A model generated the notes under the pieces. That model was not told the origin of the DNA. It was given only the letters and a program-made list of their open reading frames with translations, and made no database searches. The position numbers and the translations under genes are program-made. From Microbacterium terricola (GTDB lineage Bacteria > Actinomycetota > Actinomycetes > Actinomycetales > Microbacteriaceae): 64,000 bases of DNA. The stretch is taken from assembly GCF_027943945.1 (NCBI RefSeq), contig NZ_AP027141.1, positions 682,001 to 746,000 of the forward strand, read 5' to 3'. Shown piece after piece: positions 6,896 to 19,809 of the stretch; position 1 is the stretch's first letter; each line of letters starts with the position of its first letter.

Positions 6896-7744
6896 TCAGC
6901 TGCCGAGCGTGTACTCGGCGACCACGGGCGCGTGGTCGCTCCACCTGGTGTCCCAGGAGGGTGCTCGCACGACCCGGTACCCGGCCACGCGCTCGGCCAG
7001 GGCGGGGGTCGCGAGGTGGTAGTCGATGCGCCACCCGGTGTCGTTGTCGAACGCCTTTCCGCGGCTCGACCACCAGGTGTAGGGACCGTCGATATCGCCG
7101 TGGAAGCGGCGGCCCACGTCGACCCACCCGAGACCGGTGCCGGACGAGCCGTCGGCGCCGGTGACGGGAGCGCCCGCCTCACCGAGGAAGCGGTCGAAGT
7201 ATGCCCGCTCGCGCGGGAGGAACCCTGCCCGCTTCACGTTGCCCTTCCAGTTGCGGATGTCGAGCTCGCGGTGGCCGACGTTGAGGTCGCCCATGATGAG
7301 CGCGAGCGGCGCGGACGCCTGCAGCTGCGGCATCCGCTGCTCCATGGCGTCGAGGAAGGCCCACTTGGCGTCCTGCTTGGGTGTGCCGACCTCGCCGGAG
7401 TGCACGTACGCGCTGACGATCACGACGCGCTCGCCGTCGATGTCGAAGTCGGCCTCGATCCAGCGGCCGGCCGAGTCGAGCGGCTCGGGGCCGAGCACCT
7501 TGCGCACCTCGACCGAGGGCAGCCGCGAGGCGACCGCCACGCCCGCGCGCCCCTTCGCCAGCGCCTCGTCGCCCACGAGCTCCCAGCCGGGCAGTGCCGA
7601 GGCGAGCTCGTCGGCGGTGGCCCGAACCTCCTGCAGGGCCATGATGTCGACCTCGGCGGTCTCGAGCCACTCGAGCATGCCGTTGCGCACTGCTGCACGG
7701 ATGCCGTTGACGTTGACAGAGGCGATGCGGACCTGACGAGACAC
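6896..7744 (-). CDS. xth: Exodeoxyribonuclease III
   Basis: AP endonuclease / 3'-5' exonuclease of the ExoIII (endonuclease-exonuclease-phosphatase) family acting in base-excision repair. It contains RIASVNVNGIRAA, the metal-binding LQEVRA, the catalytic GDLNVGHRELDI segment and the terminal WSDHAPV with the active-site histidine. I choose the GTG at 7744 (282 residues). TAGGCT lies seven bases before it and family members begin close to RIASVN. A GTG ten codons upstream (7774), directly after the YihY stop, is the alternative. Together with the Fpg-like gene it gives this region two repair enzymes, but they are not in one operon. Confidence 0.94.
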   Translation of the reverse strand: MSRQVRIASVNVNGIRAAVRNGMLEWLETAEVDIMALQEVRATADELASALPGWELVGDEALAKGRAGVAVASRLPSVEVRKVLGPEPLDSAGRWIEADFDIDGERVVIVSAYVHSGEVGTPKQDAKWAFLDAMEQRMPQLQASAPLALIMGDLNVGHRELDIRNWKGNVKRAGFLPRERAYFDRFLGEAGAPVTGADGSSGTGLGWVDVGRRFHGDIDGPYTWWSSRGKAFDNDTGWRIDYHLATPALAERVAGYRVVRAPSWDTRWSDHAPVVAEYTLGS

Positions 7745-7751
7745 GACCGCC

Positions 7752-7757
7752 AGCCTA
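7752..7757 (-). promoter_or_regulatory. Leaderless -10 of exonuclease III
   Basis: TAGGCT ends seven bases before the GTG at 7744 and decides between the two possible starts. Confidence 0.45.
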
Positions 7758-7774
7758 GCCGCGGCCGGCGACAC

Positions 7775-9001
7775 TCATTCGAGCAGGGCGCCCCGCTTCC
7801 GGGGCGGCGGCGGCGCTGACGCCTCCACATGGGCGAGCTCCTCCTCCGCCGCGCGCACCGCGCGGGCGGCCGACCATCGCCGCGGCCATGGGGCGTTGTC
7901 CTGCGCGGCGCGGGCGGTGCGCAGCCGCACCTGCGCGGCAGTCAGCAGCGCGGCGTGCTCTGCGGCCAGCCGCTCGGCCTCGCTCTGGCGCAGCAGGGGC
8001 AGATTCTCGTCGGCGGCTCCCACGGCGATCCAGGCGGCGGCGACCAGGATGATGATGCCGATGATCCGGAACCACAGGAGCAGGCCGACGAAGATCGCGA
8101 ACGTCGCGAGCAGCGGGTTCGACGGGGTGTAGCGCAGCAGCCAGCCGGCGCCGAGCTGGAGCACGGTGATCGCGCCGCCGCCCAGGAGCGCGCCCGGCCA
8201 GATCTGCCGCCACTGCAGCGATGTGCCGGTGAGGAAGCGCACCAGCGCGCCGAGGGCGGCCGAGAACAGCGCGAACGACACCAGCACCGATGCGATCCCG
8301 ACGCCGAGCTGGTACCAGATCGACCCGGTGTTCCAGCCGAACAGCTGGAAGAAGGCGCTGATGGCCCAGGTGCCGGCGTAGCTGACCGCCGACCCGAGGA
8401 TGAGCGCGACGCCGAAGATGAGCGCCGCGACCAGGTCTCCGGACTTCAGGATGAGGTAGTTGCGCTGGTCGGGCGGGATGCCGAAGATGTCGCGCACGGC
8501 CCGGCGCGCGAAGGTGACGAATCCGATCGCGGTCCACAGTGCAGCGCCGAGGGCGATGAGACCCGTGACCGCCAGGACCCCGCTGCTTCCGGTGGCGATC
8601 TGGGTGACCTGCTCGGTCGTGAACAGCCCGTTCTCGCCGATGAGGCCGGGGATGTAGCTGTTGATGACCTCGATCATCCCCGCGATGGCCTCTTCGCTGC
8701 CGCCGAGCCACAGTCCAGCGGCAGCGAACGCGACGTAGATGGCCGCGAAGATGGCGAACAGCGCCTGGTAGCTGACGCCCGCGGCGAGCAGGAAGCCGTT
8801 GTGCTGCAGGAAATGCCGCCACACCCGCACTGGGAACCAGGCCAGCGTGCGCTGGGTCAGCCGCGTCGCGGTGCTGATCGGCGCCTCGAACCGCTCGCGC
8901 AGTGATCGCTCGGTGGCCTCGAAGCGCGCACGCAGCCGCTGCTCCTCGCGCTCGGCCTCTTCGGCCGCGGCGCGCGTGTGCGGCGGGTGGGACTCGGTCA
9001 C
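7775..9001 (-). CDS. YihY/BrkB-family inner-membrane protein
   Basis: 408 residues. A charged cytoplasmic N-terminus (about 1-60, Glu/Arg-rich, helical) is followed by a hydrophobic core of about six membrane segments between roughly residues 65 and 330. The tail (340-408) is again charged and helical. Family signatures include LLAAGVSYQALFAIFAA near 70, the RNYLILKSGDL segment, and the membrane stretches IASVLVSFALFSAALGALV and AIFVGLLLWFRIIGIIILV. The older name ribonuclease BN for this family is wrong and no enzymatic role is established. GTG start at 9001 with TAGTCT six bases upstream. Confidence 0.88.
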   Translation of the reverse strand: MTESHPPHTRAAAEEAEREEQRLRARFEATERSLRERFEAPISTATRLTQRTLAWFPVRVWRHFLQHNGFLLAAGVSYQALFAIFAAIYVAFAAAGLWLGGSEEAIAGMIEVINSYIPGLIGENGLFTTEQVTQIATGSSGVLAVTGLIALGAALWTAIGFVTFARRAVRDIFGIPPDQRNYLILKSGDLVAALIFGVALILGSAVSYAGTWAISAFFQLFGWNTGSIWYQLGVGIASVLVSFALFSAALGALVRFLTGTSLQWRQIWPGALLGGGAITVLQLGAGWLLRYTPSNPLLATFAIFVGLLLWFRIIGIIILVAAAWIAVGAADENLPLLRQSEAERLAAEHAALLTAAQVRLRTARAAQDNAPWPRRWSAARAVRAAEEELAHVEASAPPPPRKRGALLE

Positions 9002-9007
9002 GCAGTC

Positions 9008-9013
9008 AGACTA
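9008..9013 (-). promoter_or_regulatory. Leaderless -10 of the YihY-family gene
   Basis: TAGTCT ends six bases before the GTG at 9001. Confidence 0.45.
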
Positions 9014-9082
9014 GCGAGCCGCGGATGCTGTGGAGTCCCGCGACCTGGACCGCACCGGCGTGCCGAGCCGTCAGGTGAACGC

Positions 9083-9876
9083 TCAGCGTCCGCCGCGGAG
9101 GACGGCCTGCTTGACCTCGGCGATCGCCTTGGTCACCTCGATGCCGCGCGGGCACGCCTCGGTGCAGTTGAAGGTCGTGCGGCAGCGCCACACGCCCTCC
9201 TTGTCGTTGAGGATGTCGAGCCGGACGTCGCCGGCGTCGTCGCGCGAGTCGAAGATGAAGCGGTGCGCGTTGACGATCGCGGCGGGGCCGAAGTACTGCC
9301 CGTCGGTCCAGAACACCGGGCACGACGAGGTGCACGCGGCGCACAGGATGCACTTGGTGGTGTCGTCGAAGATCTCGCGGTTCGCGATCGTCTGGATGCG
9401 CTCCTTGCCCTTCTCGGGCACGGAGCTCGAGATGAGGAACGGCTGCACCTCGCGGTACGACGCGAAGAAGGGCTCCATGTCGACGACGAGGTCCTTCTCC
9501 AGCGGAAGGCCCTTGATCGCCTCGACGTAGATCGGCTGCGAGATGTCGAGGTCCTTGATCAGCGTCTTGCAGGCGAGGCGGTTGCGGCCGTTGATGCGCA
9601 TCGCATCCGATCCGCAGATGCCGTGCGCGCAGGAGCGGCGGAAGGTGAGCGAGCCGTCGACCTCCCACTTGATCTTGTGCAGGGCGTCCAGCACGCGGTC
9701 GGTGGAGTACAGCTCGACGTCGTAGTCGACCCAGCGCGGCTCCTCGTCGACCTCGGGGTCGAAGCGCCGGATGATGAACGTGACCAGGAACGACTGGATG
9801 CCGGTGTCGTTCACGCTCTCGGCGGCGACAGTCTGATCGGCCTCTGCGGGCGCGTCCACGGGGACGAGGGTCGCCA

Positions 9877-9877
<1 letters not shown>
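9083..9877 (-). CDS. sdhB: Succinate dehydrogenase iron-sulfur subunit
   Basis: Electron-transfer subunit of complex II, 264 residues. The [2Fe-2S] domain shows RRSCAHGICGSDAM and a later C in RLACKTL. The C-terminal ferredoxin-like domain shows CILCAACTSSCPV for [4Fe-4S] and CRTTFNCTEACPRGI for the remaining cluster ligands. The ATG at 9877 overlaps the last base of the sdhA stop (TGATG), making it the last gene of sdhC-sdhD-sdhA-sdhB. A longer open frame upstream is the shadow of sdhA. No anomalies. Confidence 0.97.
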
Positions 9878-11703
<1,826 letters not shown>

Positions 11704-11743
11704 GTCAGCTGATATCCGTCTCTGGTTCTCTCGTTCGACGCCG

Positions 11744-12199
11744 TCAGGCGCACAGCTCCTGCAGCCACGCGACGCTGTCGTCGCTGAGGCCCAGGCACGG
11801 GTCGAAGGTGAAGACGACCAGGGTGCCGAGCAGGATCAGGAATCCGGCCGCGATCCACAGCGCCCAGACGAGCGTCCTGCGGGTGCCGGCGTGGGTGACG
11901 TAGTCGTTCACGATCGTGCGCATGCCGTTGGCGCCGTGGATGAGGGCGAGCCACAGCATCAGGACGTCCCACCACTGCCAGAACGGGCTCGCGAACTTGC
12001 CGGCCACGAACGCGAAGTCGATGCCGTGGATGCCGTCGCCCACCATCAGGTTGACGAACAGGTGGCCGAAGATCAGGACGACCAGCAGCACGCCGGAGGC
12101 GCGCATGTAGATCCAGCCCCACTTCTCGAGGTTGGCGCCCTTCTTGCGGGGGGCGGTGTGCGGGGCGCGGGGATCGGCGATCGCGGCGGAGCTCATCAT
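11744..12199 (-). CDS. sdhD: Succinate dehydrogenase membrane anchor subunit
   Basis: 151 residues with three hydrophobic membrane spans: about 36-58 ([18 protein letters not shown]), 78-98 ([19 protein letters not shown]) and 111-135 ([19 protein letters not shown]). His46 in the first span and His88 in LIHGANG are candidate haem/quinone-site residues. It starts at the first of two adjacent ATGs (12199 or 12196). The upstream one overlaps the sdhC stop (TGATGATG). The C-terminal part [17 protein letters not shown] is short and soluble. Anchor subunits diverge strongly; the operon position confirms it. Confidence 0.92.
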   Translation of the reverse strand: MMSSAAIADPRAPHTAPRKKGANLEKWGWIYMRASGVLLVVLIFGHLFVNLMVGDGIHGIDFAFVAGKFASPFWQWWDVLMLWLALIHGANGMRTIVNDYVTHAGTRRTLVWALWIAAGFLILLGTLVVFTFDPCLGLSDDSVAWLQELCA

Positions 12200-12633
12200 C
12201 AGTGACCCCCTCCGATGTTCGCGAAGACGTTCATGAGGTGGCGCGGCGCGAAGCCGAGCATCGTCACCGCCCAGATGCCGAGGACGCCCCACCACAGCTG
12301 GCGCTGGTACTTGGCGCCCTTCGACCAGAAGTCGACGATGATGATGCGCAGCCCGTTGAACGCGTGGTACGCGATCGCGGCGACCAGGAACACCTCGCCG
12401 ATGCCCATGATCGGGTTCTTGTAGGTCCCGATGACGGCGTCGTACGCCTCGGGCGAGAGCCGGATGAGCGCCGTGTCGAGCACGTGCACCAGCAGGAAGA
12501 AGAAGATGGCGACACCGGTGATGCGGTGCAGCACCCAGGACCACATGCCTTCGTGGCCTCGGTAGAGGGTGCCCCGGGGAACCCGTGAAGTGGTCTCTGA
12601 CACCGATGGTGTGAGGCGTGCTGGAGCCGACAC
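12199..12633 (-). CDS. sdhC: Succinate dehydrogenase cytochrome b556 subunit
   Basis: Haem-carrying anchor of complex II with three spans. It contains the family motif HRITGVAIFFFLLVHVLD, with the histidines expected around the haem, then GEVFLVAAIAYHAFNGLRII and the third span WWGVLGIWAVTMLGF. I choose the GTG at 12633 (144 residues) because GGGAGGA lies five bases upstream. An in-frame ATG at 12657 would add eight residues but has no ribosome-binding site. First gene of sdhCDAB. Confidence 0.93.
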   Translation of the reverse strand: MSAPARLTPSVSETTSRVPRGTLYRGHEGMWSWVLHRITGVAIFFFLLVHVLDTALIRLSPEAYDAVIGTYKNPIMGIGEVFLVAAIAYHAFNGLRIIIVDFWSKGAKYQRQLWWGVLGIWAVTMLGFAPRHLMNVFANIGGGH

Positions 12634-12848
12634 GGCCGTCCTCCCTGGATCGAACATGGTGCGGGGGCGGGTCGATGCCCCTCGGAGGACTTCGTCCCCA
12701 GCGTCGCACGGGCGCTCTGCTTGTATCTTATTGCCGTCTCGCGGAGTCCGGCGACGAAGGCGAACCTAACAGCGGGCAGATCCGCAGCCACCTTCGCCGT
12801 GGGCAAGAACCTCCGATCTTGCCGGACCGCGGCGGCTAGCCTGGACCC
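12634..12848. promoter_or_regulatory. Divergent promoter region of sdhCDAB and manC
   Basis: A 215-base gap between divergent genes. On the minus strand TAAGAT (12730-12725), in an unusually AT-rich patch, is the best -10 candidate for sdhCDAB and would give a leader of about 85 nt. On the plus strand TAGCCT (12837-12842) ends six bases before the manC ATG. No clear -35 or operator palindrome is seen. Confidence 0.4.
12837..12842 (+). promoter_or_regulatory. Leaderless -10 of manC
   Basis: TAGCCT ends six bases before the ATG, so the transcript should begin at or beside the start codon. Confidence 0.55.
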
Positions 12849-13964
12849 ATGCCCCAGCCTCTTCCCGACTTCTACGCCGTGATCCCCGCCGGCGGCATCG
12901 GCAGCCGGCTGTGGCCGCTCTCGCGCGCGGACGCGCCGAAGTTCCTGCACGACCTGACCGGCTCCGGCCACTCGCTGCTGCGCGACACCTGGGACCGTCT
13001 CGAGCCGCTCACCGGCCCCGACCGCATCTCCGTCGTCACCGGGCGCGCGCATCGCGCAGCCGTGGAGGAGCAGCTGCCGGGCATCCCCGACCGCAACGTG
13101 TTCCTCGAATCGGAGCCGCGCGACTCCGCCGCGGCCATCGGACTGGCCGCCGCCGTGCTCGTCCGCCGCGAGCCCGACGTCGTCATCGGCTCGTTCGCCG
13201 CCGACCATGTGATCCGCGGCGCGCAGGTGTTCCAGTGGGCGGTGCAGCAGGCGGTGGCCGTCGCCCGCGCCGGCTACATCTGCACGATCGGCATCCCCCC
13301 GGGGGAGCCGTCGGTCGGCTTCGGCTACATCCAGCGCGCCGAGGAGATCGTCGTCGAGGGCGCCCCCGAGGCGGCGCGGGTGCAGCGCTTCGTCGAGAAG
13401 CCCGACCTCGACACGGCCAAGGCCTACTTCGCCGACCGGTCCTTCCTGTGGAACGCGGGCATGTTCATCGCCCGCGCCGACGTGCTGCTGGCCGAGCTCG
13501 AAGCGAACCAGCCCGAACTGCACGCCGGCCTGCTCGAGCTCGCCGAGGCGTGGGACGACCGGGAGCGGAGGGGGCCCGCGGTCGACCGGATCTGGCCGCA
13601 GCTGACCAAGATCGCGATCGACTACGCCGTCGCGGAGCCGGCCGCGGAGAAGGGCCGCCTCGCGGTCATCCCCGGCCACTTCGACTGGGACGACGTCGGC
13701 GACTTCGCCAGTCTCGCCAAGCTGATGTCGAACGGGCGCAAGAACGACCTCGCCATCCTGGGCGAGAACGCCCGCATCCTCAGCGACGCGGCCAGCGGCA
13801 TCGTGGTGAGCCAGAGCTCGCGCGTGATCAGCCTCATCGGGGTCAAGGACATCGTCGTGGTGGACACTCCCGACGCCCTGCTGGTGACCACCAGCGAGCA
13901 CGCGCAGCGCGTGAAGGGCGTCGTCGACGCGCTCAAGCTGACCGGCCGCGGCGACGTGCTCTGA
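12849..13964 (+). CDS. manC: Mannose-1-phosphate guanylyltransferase
   Basis: Makes GDP-mannose from mannose 1-phosphate and GTP for cell-wall glycans and mannosylation. 371 residues, a single nucleotidyltransferase domain without the isomerase extension found in longer bifunctional ManC proteins. Signature IPAGGIGSRLWPLSR at 12-26 with the catalytic PKFLHDL after it, the sugar-nucleotide segment FAADHVI, the FVEKPD motif, and FLWNAGMFIARADVL for the metal site. It stands alone. The phosphomannomutase homologue at 37631-39307 could supply its substrate. Confidence 0.93.
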   Translation: MPQPLPDFYAVIPAGGIGSRLWPLSRADAPKFLHDLTGSGHSLLRDTWDRLEPLTGPDRISVVTGRAHRAAVEEQLPGIPDRNVFLESEPRDSAAAIGLAAAVLVRREPDVVIGSFAADHVIRGAQVFQWAVQQAVAVARAGYICTIGIPPGEPSVGFGYIQRAEEIVVEGAPEAARVQRFVEKPDLDTAKAYFADRSFLWNAGMFIARADVLLAELEANQPELHAGLLELAEAWDDRERRGPAVDRIWPQLTKIAIDYAVAEPAAEKGRLAVIPGHFDWDDVGDFASLAKLMSNGRKNDLAILGENARILSDAASGIVVSQSSRVISLIGVKDIVVVDTPDALLVTTSEHAQRVKGVVDALKLTGRGDVL

Positions 13965-13980
13965 CCCCGCGCGGCGGGGG
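13965..13980 (+). terminator. Short GC hairpin after manC
   Basis: CCCCGC / GCGGGG with a 3-base loop begins right at the manC stop. There is no T-run, so it is a weak terminator candidate. Confidence 0.3.
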
Positions 13981-14115
13981 CGCCGTATCGGGGTTGTTGC
14001 GTCTTTGTAACCATTGGCCGCCCAGCGCGCCTTCCGACCGCAAGCGGCCCGACACATTGGGTAACTTTCAAGGGTTCCCCGCGAAATCCGCGGGCCCATC
14101 TCTGTGGAGGCTGAG

Positions 14116-15222
14116 TTGACCATCTCTACCAACAAGCGCGTGCTCGGCGGCCTCATCGCCGCGAGCATGTTCGTCGCCCTCGCCGGGTGCGCATCCGCGC
14201 CCGAAGAGACCGCCCCGAGCGCCGACGCCGGCGCTGACGTCGTCGACGGCTTCAAGCCGTGCATGGTGTCCGACGCGGGTGGCTTCGACGACAAGTCGTT
14301 CAACCAGCTCGGCTTCGAGGGCCTGACCCGTGCCGCTGAGAGCCTCGGCCTCGACGAGCCGACCACGGTCCAGTCCGACTCCGAGTCGGACTTCGCGCCC
14401 AACCTGACCAACCTGGTCGAGCAGGACTGCTCGCTCATCGTCACGGTCGGCTTCGCGCTGGCCGCCGCCGCGGGCGAGTCCGCCGCGGCCAACCCCGACA
14501 TCGAGTACGTCTCGATCGACGACATGGTCGACAACGACTTCGACGGCGAGACCGACTCGCCCAACATCAAGCCGATCGTCTTCGACACCGCTCAGGCGGC
14601 GTTCCTGGCCGGCTACGCGGCGGCGTCGTACTCGACCGAGAAGAAGGTCGGCACGTTCGGCGGCATGAACTTCCCGACCGTCACGATCTTCATGGACGGC
14701 TTCAAGCAGGGCGTCGAGTACTGGAACGAGCAGAAGGACGACAACGTCGAGGTGCTCGGCTGGGACGGCACCGACGGTGTCTTCACCGGTGGCTTCGTCG
14801 CCAACCAGGACGCCATCAACGCGGCACAGGGCCTCGTCGACCAGGGCGTCGACGTGCTGCTGCCCGTCGGCGGCCCGATCTACCAGAGCGCCGCTTCGGT
14901 GATCCGCGCCTCGGACCGTGAGATCGCGCTCATCGGCGTCGACGCCGATGTGTTCGAGACCGACCCGACGGTCGCCGACCTGCTGCTCACCTCGATCCGC
15001 AAGCTGATCGACGTGGGTGTCGAGGACGCCGTGAACCAGGCCGCCGTCGGCGAGTTCGACGTCACCCCGTTCGTGGGCACGCTCGAGAACGAGGGCGTGG
15101 GCCTGGCCCCGTTCCACGACTTCGAGGACAAGGTCTCGGGCGACCTGCAGGGTGAGCTCGACGCCATCACGGCCGGCATCATCGACGGGTCGATCCCCGT
15201 CACGTCGTACCTGGCTGGTTGA
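14116..15222 (+). CDS. BMP/PnrA-family nucleoside-binding lipoprotein
   Basis: Substrate-binding protein of a CUT2-like nucleoside ABC importer, lipid-anchored outside the membrane. The start is a TTG at 14116, 368 residues. GTGGAGG lies five bases upstream, and a GTG four codons earlier lies inside that ribosome-binding site. The signal peptide ends in the lipobox LAGC with the lipidated Cys at about residue 25. The mature protein shows the PnrA-like DAGGFDDKSFNQLGFEGL, the central GYAAASYSTEKKVGTFGG and LPVGGPIY. Its partners are the ATPase and two permeases downstream. A strong hairpin after the gene would let it be made in excess over the transporter, as is usual for binding proteins. A nucleoside substrate is inferred from cdd, deoA and add in the same run. 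Confidence 0.9.
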   Translation: MTISTNKRVLGGLIAASMFVALAGCASAPEETAPSADAGADVVDGFKPCMVSDAGGFDDKSFNQLGFEGLTRAAESLGLDEPTTVQSDSESDFAPNLTNLVEQDCSLIVTVGFALAAAAGESAAANPDIEYVSIDDMVDNDFDGETDSPNIKPIVFDTAQAAFLAGYAAASYSTEKKVGTFGGMNFPTVTIFMDGFKQGVEYWNEQKDDNVEVLGWDGTDGVFTGGFVANQDAINAAQGLVDQGVDVLLPVGGPIYQSAASVIRASDREIALIGVDADVFETDPTVADLLLTSIRKLIDVGVEDAVNQAAVGEFDVTPFVGTLENEGVGLAPFHDFEDKVSGDLQGELDAITAGIIDGSIPVTSYLAG

Positions 15223-15229
15223 TCCCGCC

Positions 15230-15267
15230 GCAGTGGGGAGGCTGGTGCACACCAGCCTCCCCACTGC
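15230..15267 (+). terminator. 18-bp perfect hairpin between binding protein and ABC genes
   Basis: GCAGTGGGGAGGCTGGTG pairs perfectly with 15250-15267 across a 2-base loop, starting eight bases after the lipoprotein stop. No T-run follows. It probably acts as a partial terminator or a 3'-end stabiliser separating the binding-protein mRNA from the rest of the operon. Confidence 0.75.
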
Positions 15268-15318
15268 TGTCTGCCCATCTCGTGCGGTCGCGTACCGCCG
15301 TCATTAGGATCAGGGAGC

Positions 15319-18118
<2,800 letters not shown>

Positions 18119-18122
<4 letters not shown>

Positions 18123-19396
18123 CCACGATCGCCGTGTCCACCGACGACGTCCTGCCCGAGACGACGGTCATCCGCAGCTGGAAGACCCCCATCGCGCTCG
18201 CCGTGTTCACCGTGCTGTTCGGCATCCTCATCTTCGCTGCGCCGCGCGCAGGCGAGACGACCTTCCGCCTGTCCAGCTCGACCGACGCGATCCAGCTCCC
18301 CGACCTCGTCCTCCCGGTCATGCCGACCGTGATCGTCTGCCTCGTGCTCCTCGCGCTGCTCACCGCATTGTCGGCGTTCCTCGTGCGCAGCCGTGCGCAC
18401 TCGCCGCTGTGGCTCGTGGTCCTCTACGTCCTCGTCGCCATCGTCGGGTTCCTCACCTGGGCGGCCAGCGGAGCGGCGCTCCCGGTGCCCGGGCTGCTGG
18501 CCGGCGCACTCGGACTCGCCGTCCCGCTCATCTACGGCGCCCTCACCGGCGTCATCGGCGAACGGGTCGGCATCGTCAACATCGCCATCGAGGGTCAGCT
18601 GCTCGCCGGCGCCTTCACGGCGGCCGTCGTCGGCACGATCACCGGCTCTCCGATCGCGGGGATGCTGGCGGCCATGGTGTCCGGGGCGCTCGTGGCCTTC
18701 GTGCTCGCGGCGTTCGCGATCAAGTACGTGGTCGACCAGGTGATCGTCGGCGTGGTGCTGAACGTGCTCGTCACGGGCCTGACCAGCTTCCTGTACTCGC
18801 AGGTGCTGCAGTCCAACGCGGCCGAGCTCAACGCGCCGCCGCGGCTCGACCGCATCCCGATCCCGCTGCTGAGCGACATCCCCATCATCGGGCCCGTGTT
18901 CTTCCGGCAGACGCTGCTCGTCTACATCATGTACATCGCCGTCTTCGCGGTGTGGTTCGCGATGTTCCGCACCCGCTGGGGCCTGCGCCTGCGCGCGGTC
19001 GGCGAGCACCCGCAGGCGGCCGACACGGTCGGCATCAAGGTCAACCCGACCCGGTTCTGGAACGTGCTGATGGCCGGCGCGATCGCCGGGCTCGGCGGCA
19101 CGGTCTTCACGATCGGCAACGGGATCGCCTTCAACAAGGAGATGACCGCGGGCGCGGGCTTCATCGCGCTCGCCGCCGTGATCTTCGGCCAGTGGGATCC
19201 GATCAAGGCCACGCTGGCGGCCCTGCTGTTCGGGTTCGCCTCGAGCCTGCAGAACTCGCTGAGCGTGATCGGGTCGCCGGTCCCGAGCGAGTTCATGCTC
19301 ATGCTGCCGTACCTCGTCACGATCTTCGTCGTGGCCGGTGTGGTCGGCAAATCCAGAGCGCCCGCCGCCGACGGCGTGGCGTACGTCAAGGCGTAG
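18119..19396 (+). CDS. Nucleoside ABC transporter permease 2
   Basis: 425 residues and about ten membrane spans. It has the paired family motifs GALTGVIGERVGIVNIAIEG and LRLRAVGEHPQAADTVGI. The second is the expected contact with the ATPase. An N-terminal extension of roughly 90 residues with three spans precedes the common core. The GTG start overlaps the stop of permease 1 (GTGA). Heterodimer partner of permease 1. cdd follows after 11 bases, which ties uptake to intracellular nucleoside salvage. Confidence 0.92.
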
Positions 19397-19407
19397 AAGG
19401 GCCGGCA

Positions 19408-19809
19408 GTGACCGATATCGACTGGGACGAGCTCCGTGCAGCCGCGACCGAGGCCATGCAGCGCGCCTACGCGCCGTACTCGCGCTACCGGGTGGGCGCG
19501 GCAGCGCTCGTCTCCGACGGGCGGATCGTCGCCGGCTGCAATGTGGAGAACGCCTCATACGGCGTCGGTCTGTGCGCGGAGTGCGCCCTCGTCGGCGACC
19601 TGCACATGTCCGGCGGCGGCCAGCTGGTCGCGTTCGTGTGCGTGAACAACGACGGGCAGACGATCATGCCGTGCGGCCGGTGCCGTCAGCTGCTGTACGA
19701 GTTCTCCCTGCCGGGGATGCTGCTGGAGACCGTCTCGGGCATCCGCACGATCGACGAGGTGCTGCCTGACGCGTTCGGCCCGCGCGATCTCGAAGAGGTC
19801 AGTCGATGA
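19408..19809 (+). CDS. cdd: Cytidine deaminase
   Basis: Deaminates cytidine/deoxycytidine to uridine/deoxyuridine. 133 residues, the homotetrameric three-cysteine type: C56 with catalytic E58 in GLCAECAL, and C89/C92 in PCGRCRQLL. SRYRVGAAAL and GCNVENASYG are the usual substrate-binding segments. GTG start at 19408 with AGAAGG seven bases upstream. The stop overlaps the deoA ATG (ATGA), so its deoxyuridine product can pass to DeoA. Confidence 0.96.
   Translation: MTDIDWDELRAAATEAMQRAYAPYSRYRVGAAALVSDGRIVAGCNVENASYGVGLCAECALVGDLHMSGGGQLVAFVCVNNDGQTIMPCGRCRQLLYEFSLPGMLLETVSGIRTIDEVLPDAFGPRDLEEVSR

Noticed and set aside
12264..14588. Very long minus-strand open frame (774 codons) opposite manC and the BMP gene
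   Set aside because: Its composition is the complement of well-supported genes on the plus strand, it lacks any family motif, and GC-rich actinobacterial DNA gives such antisense frames everywhere.
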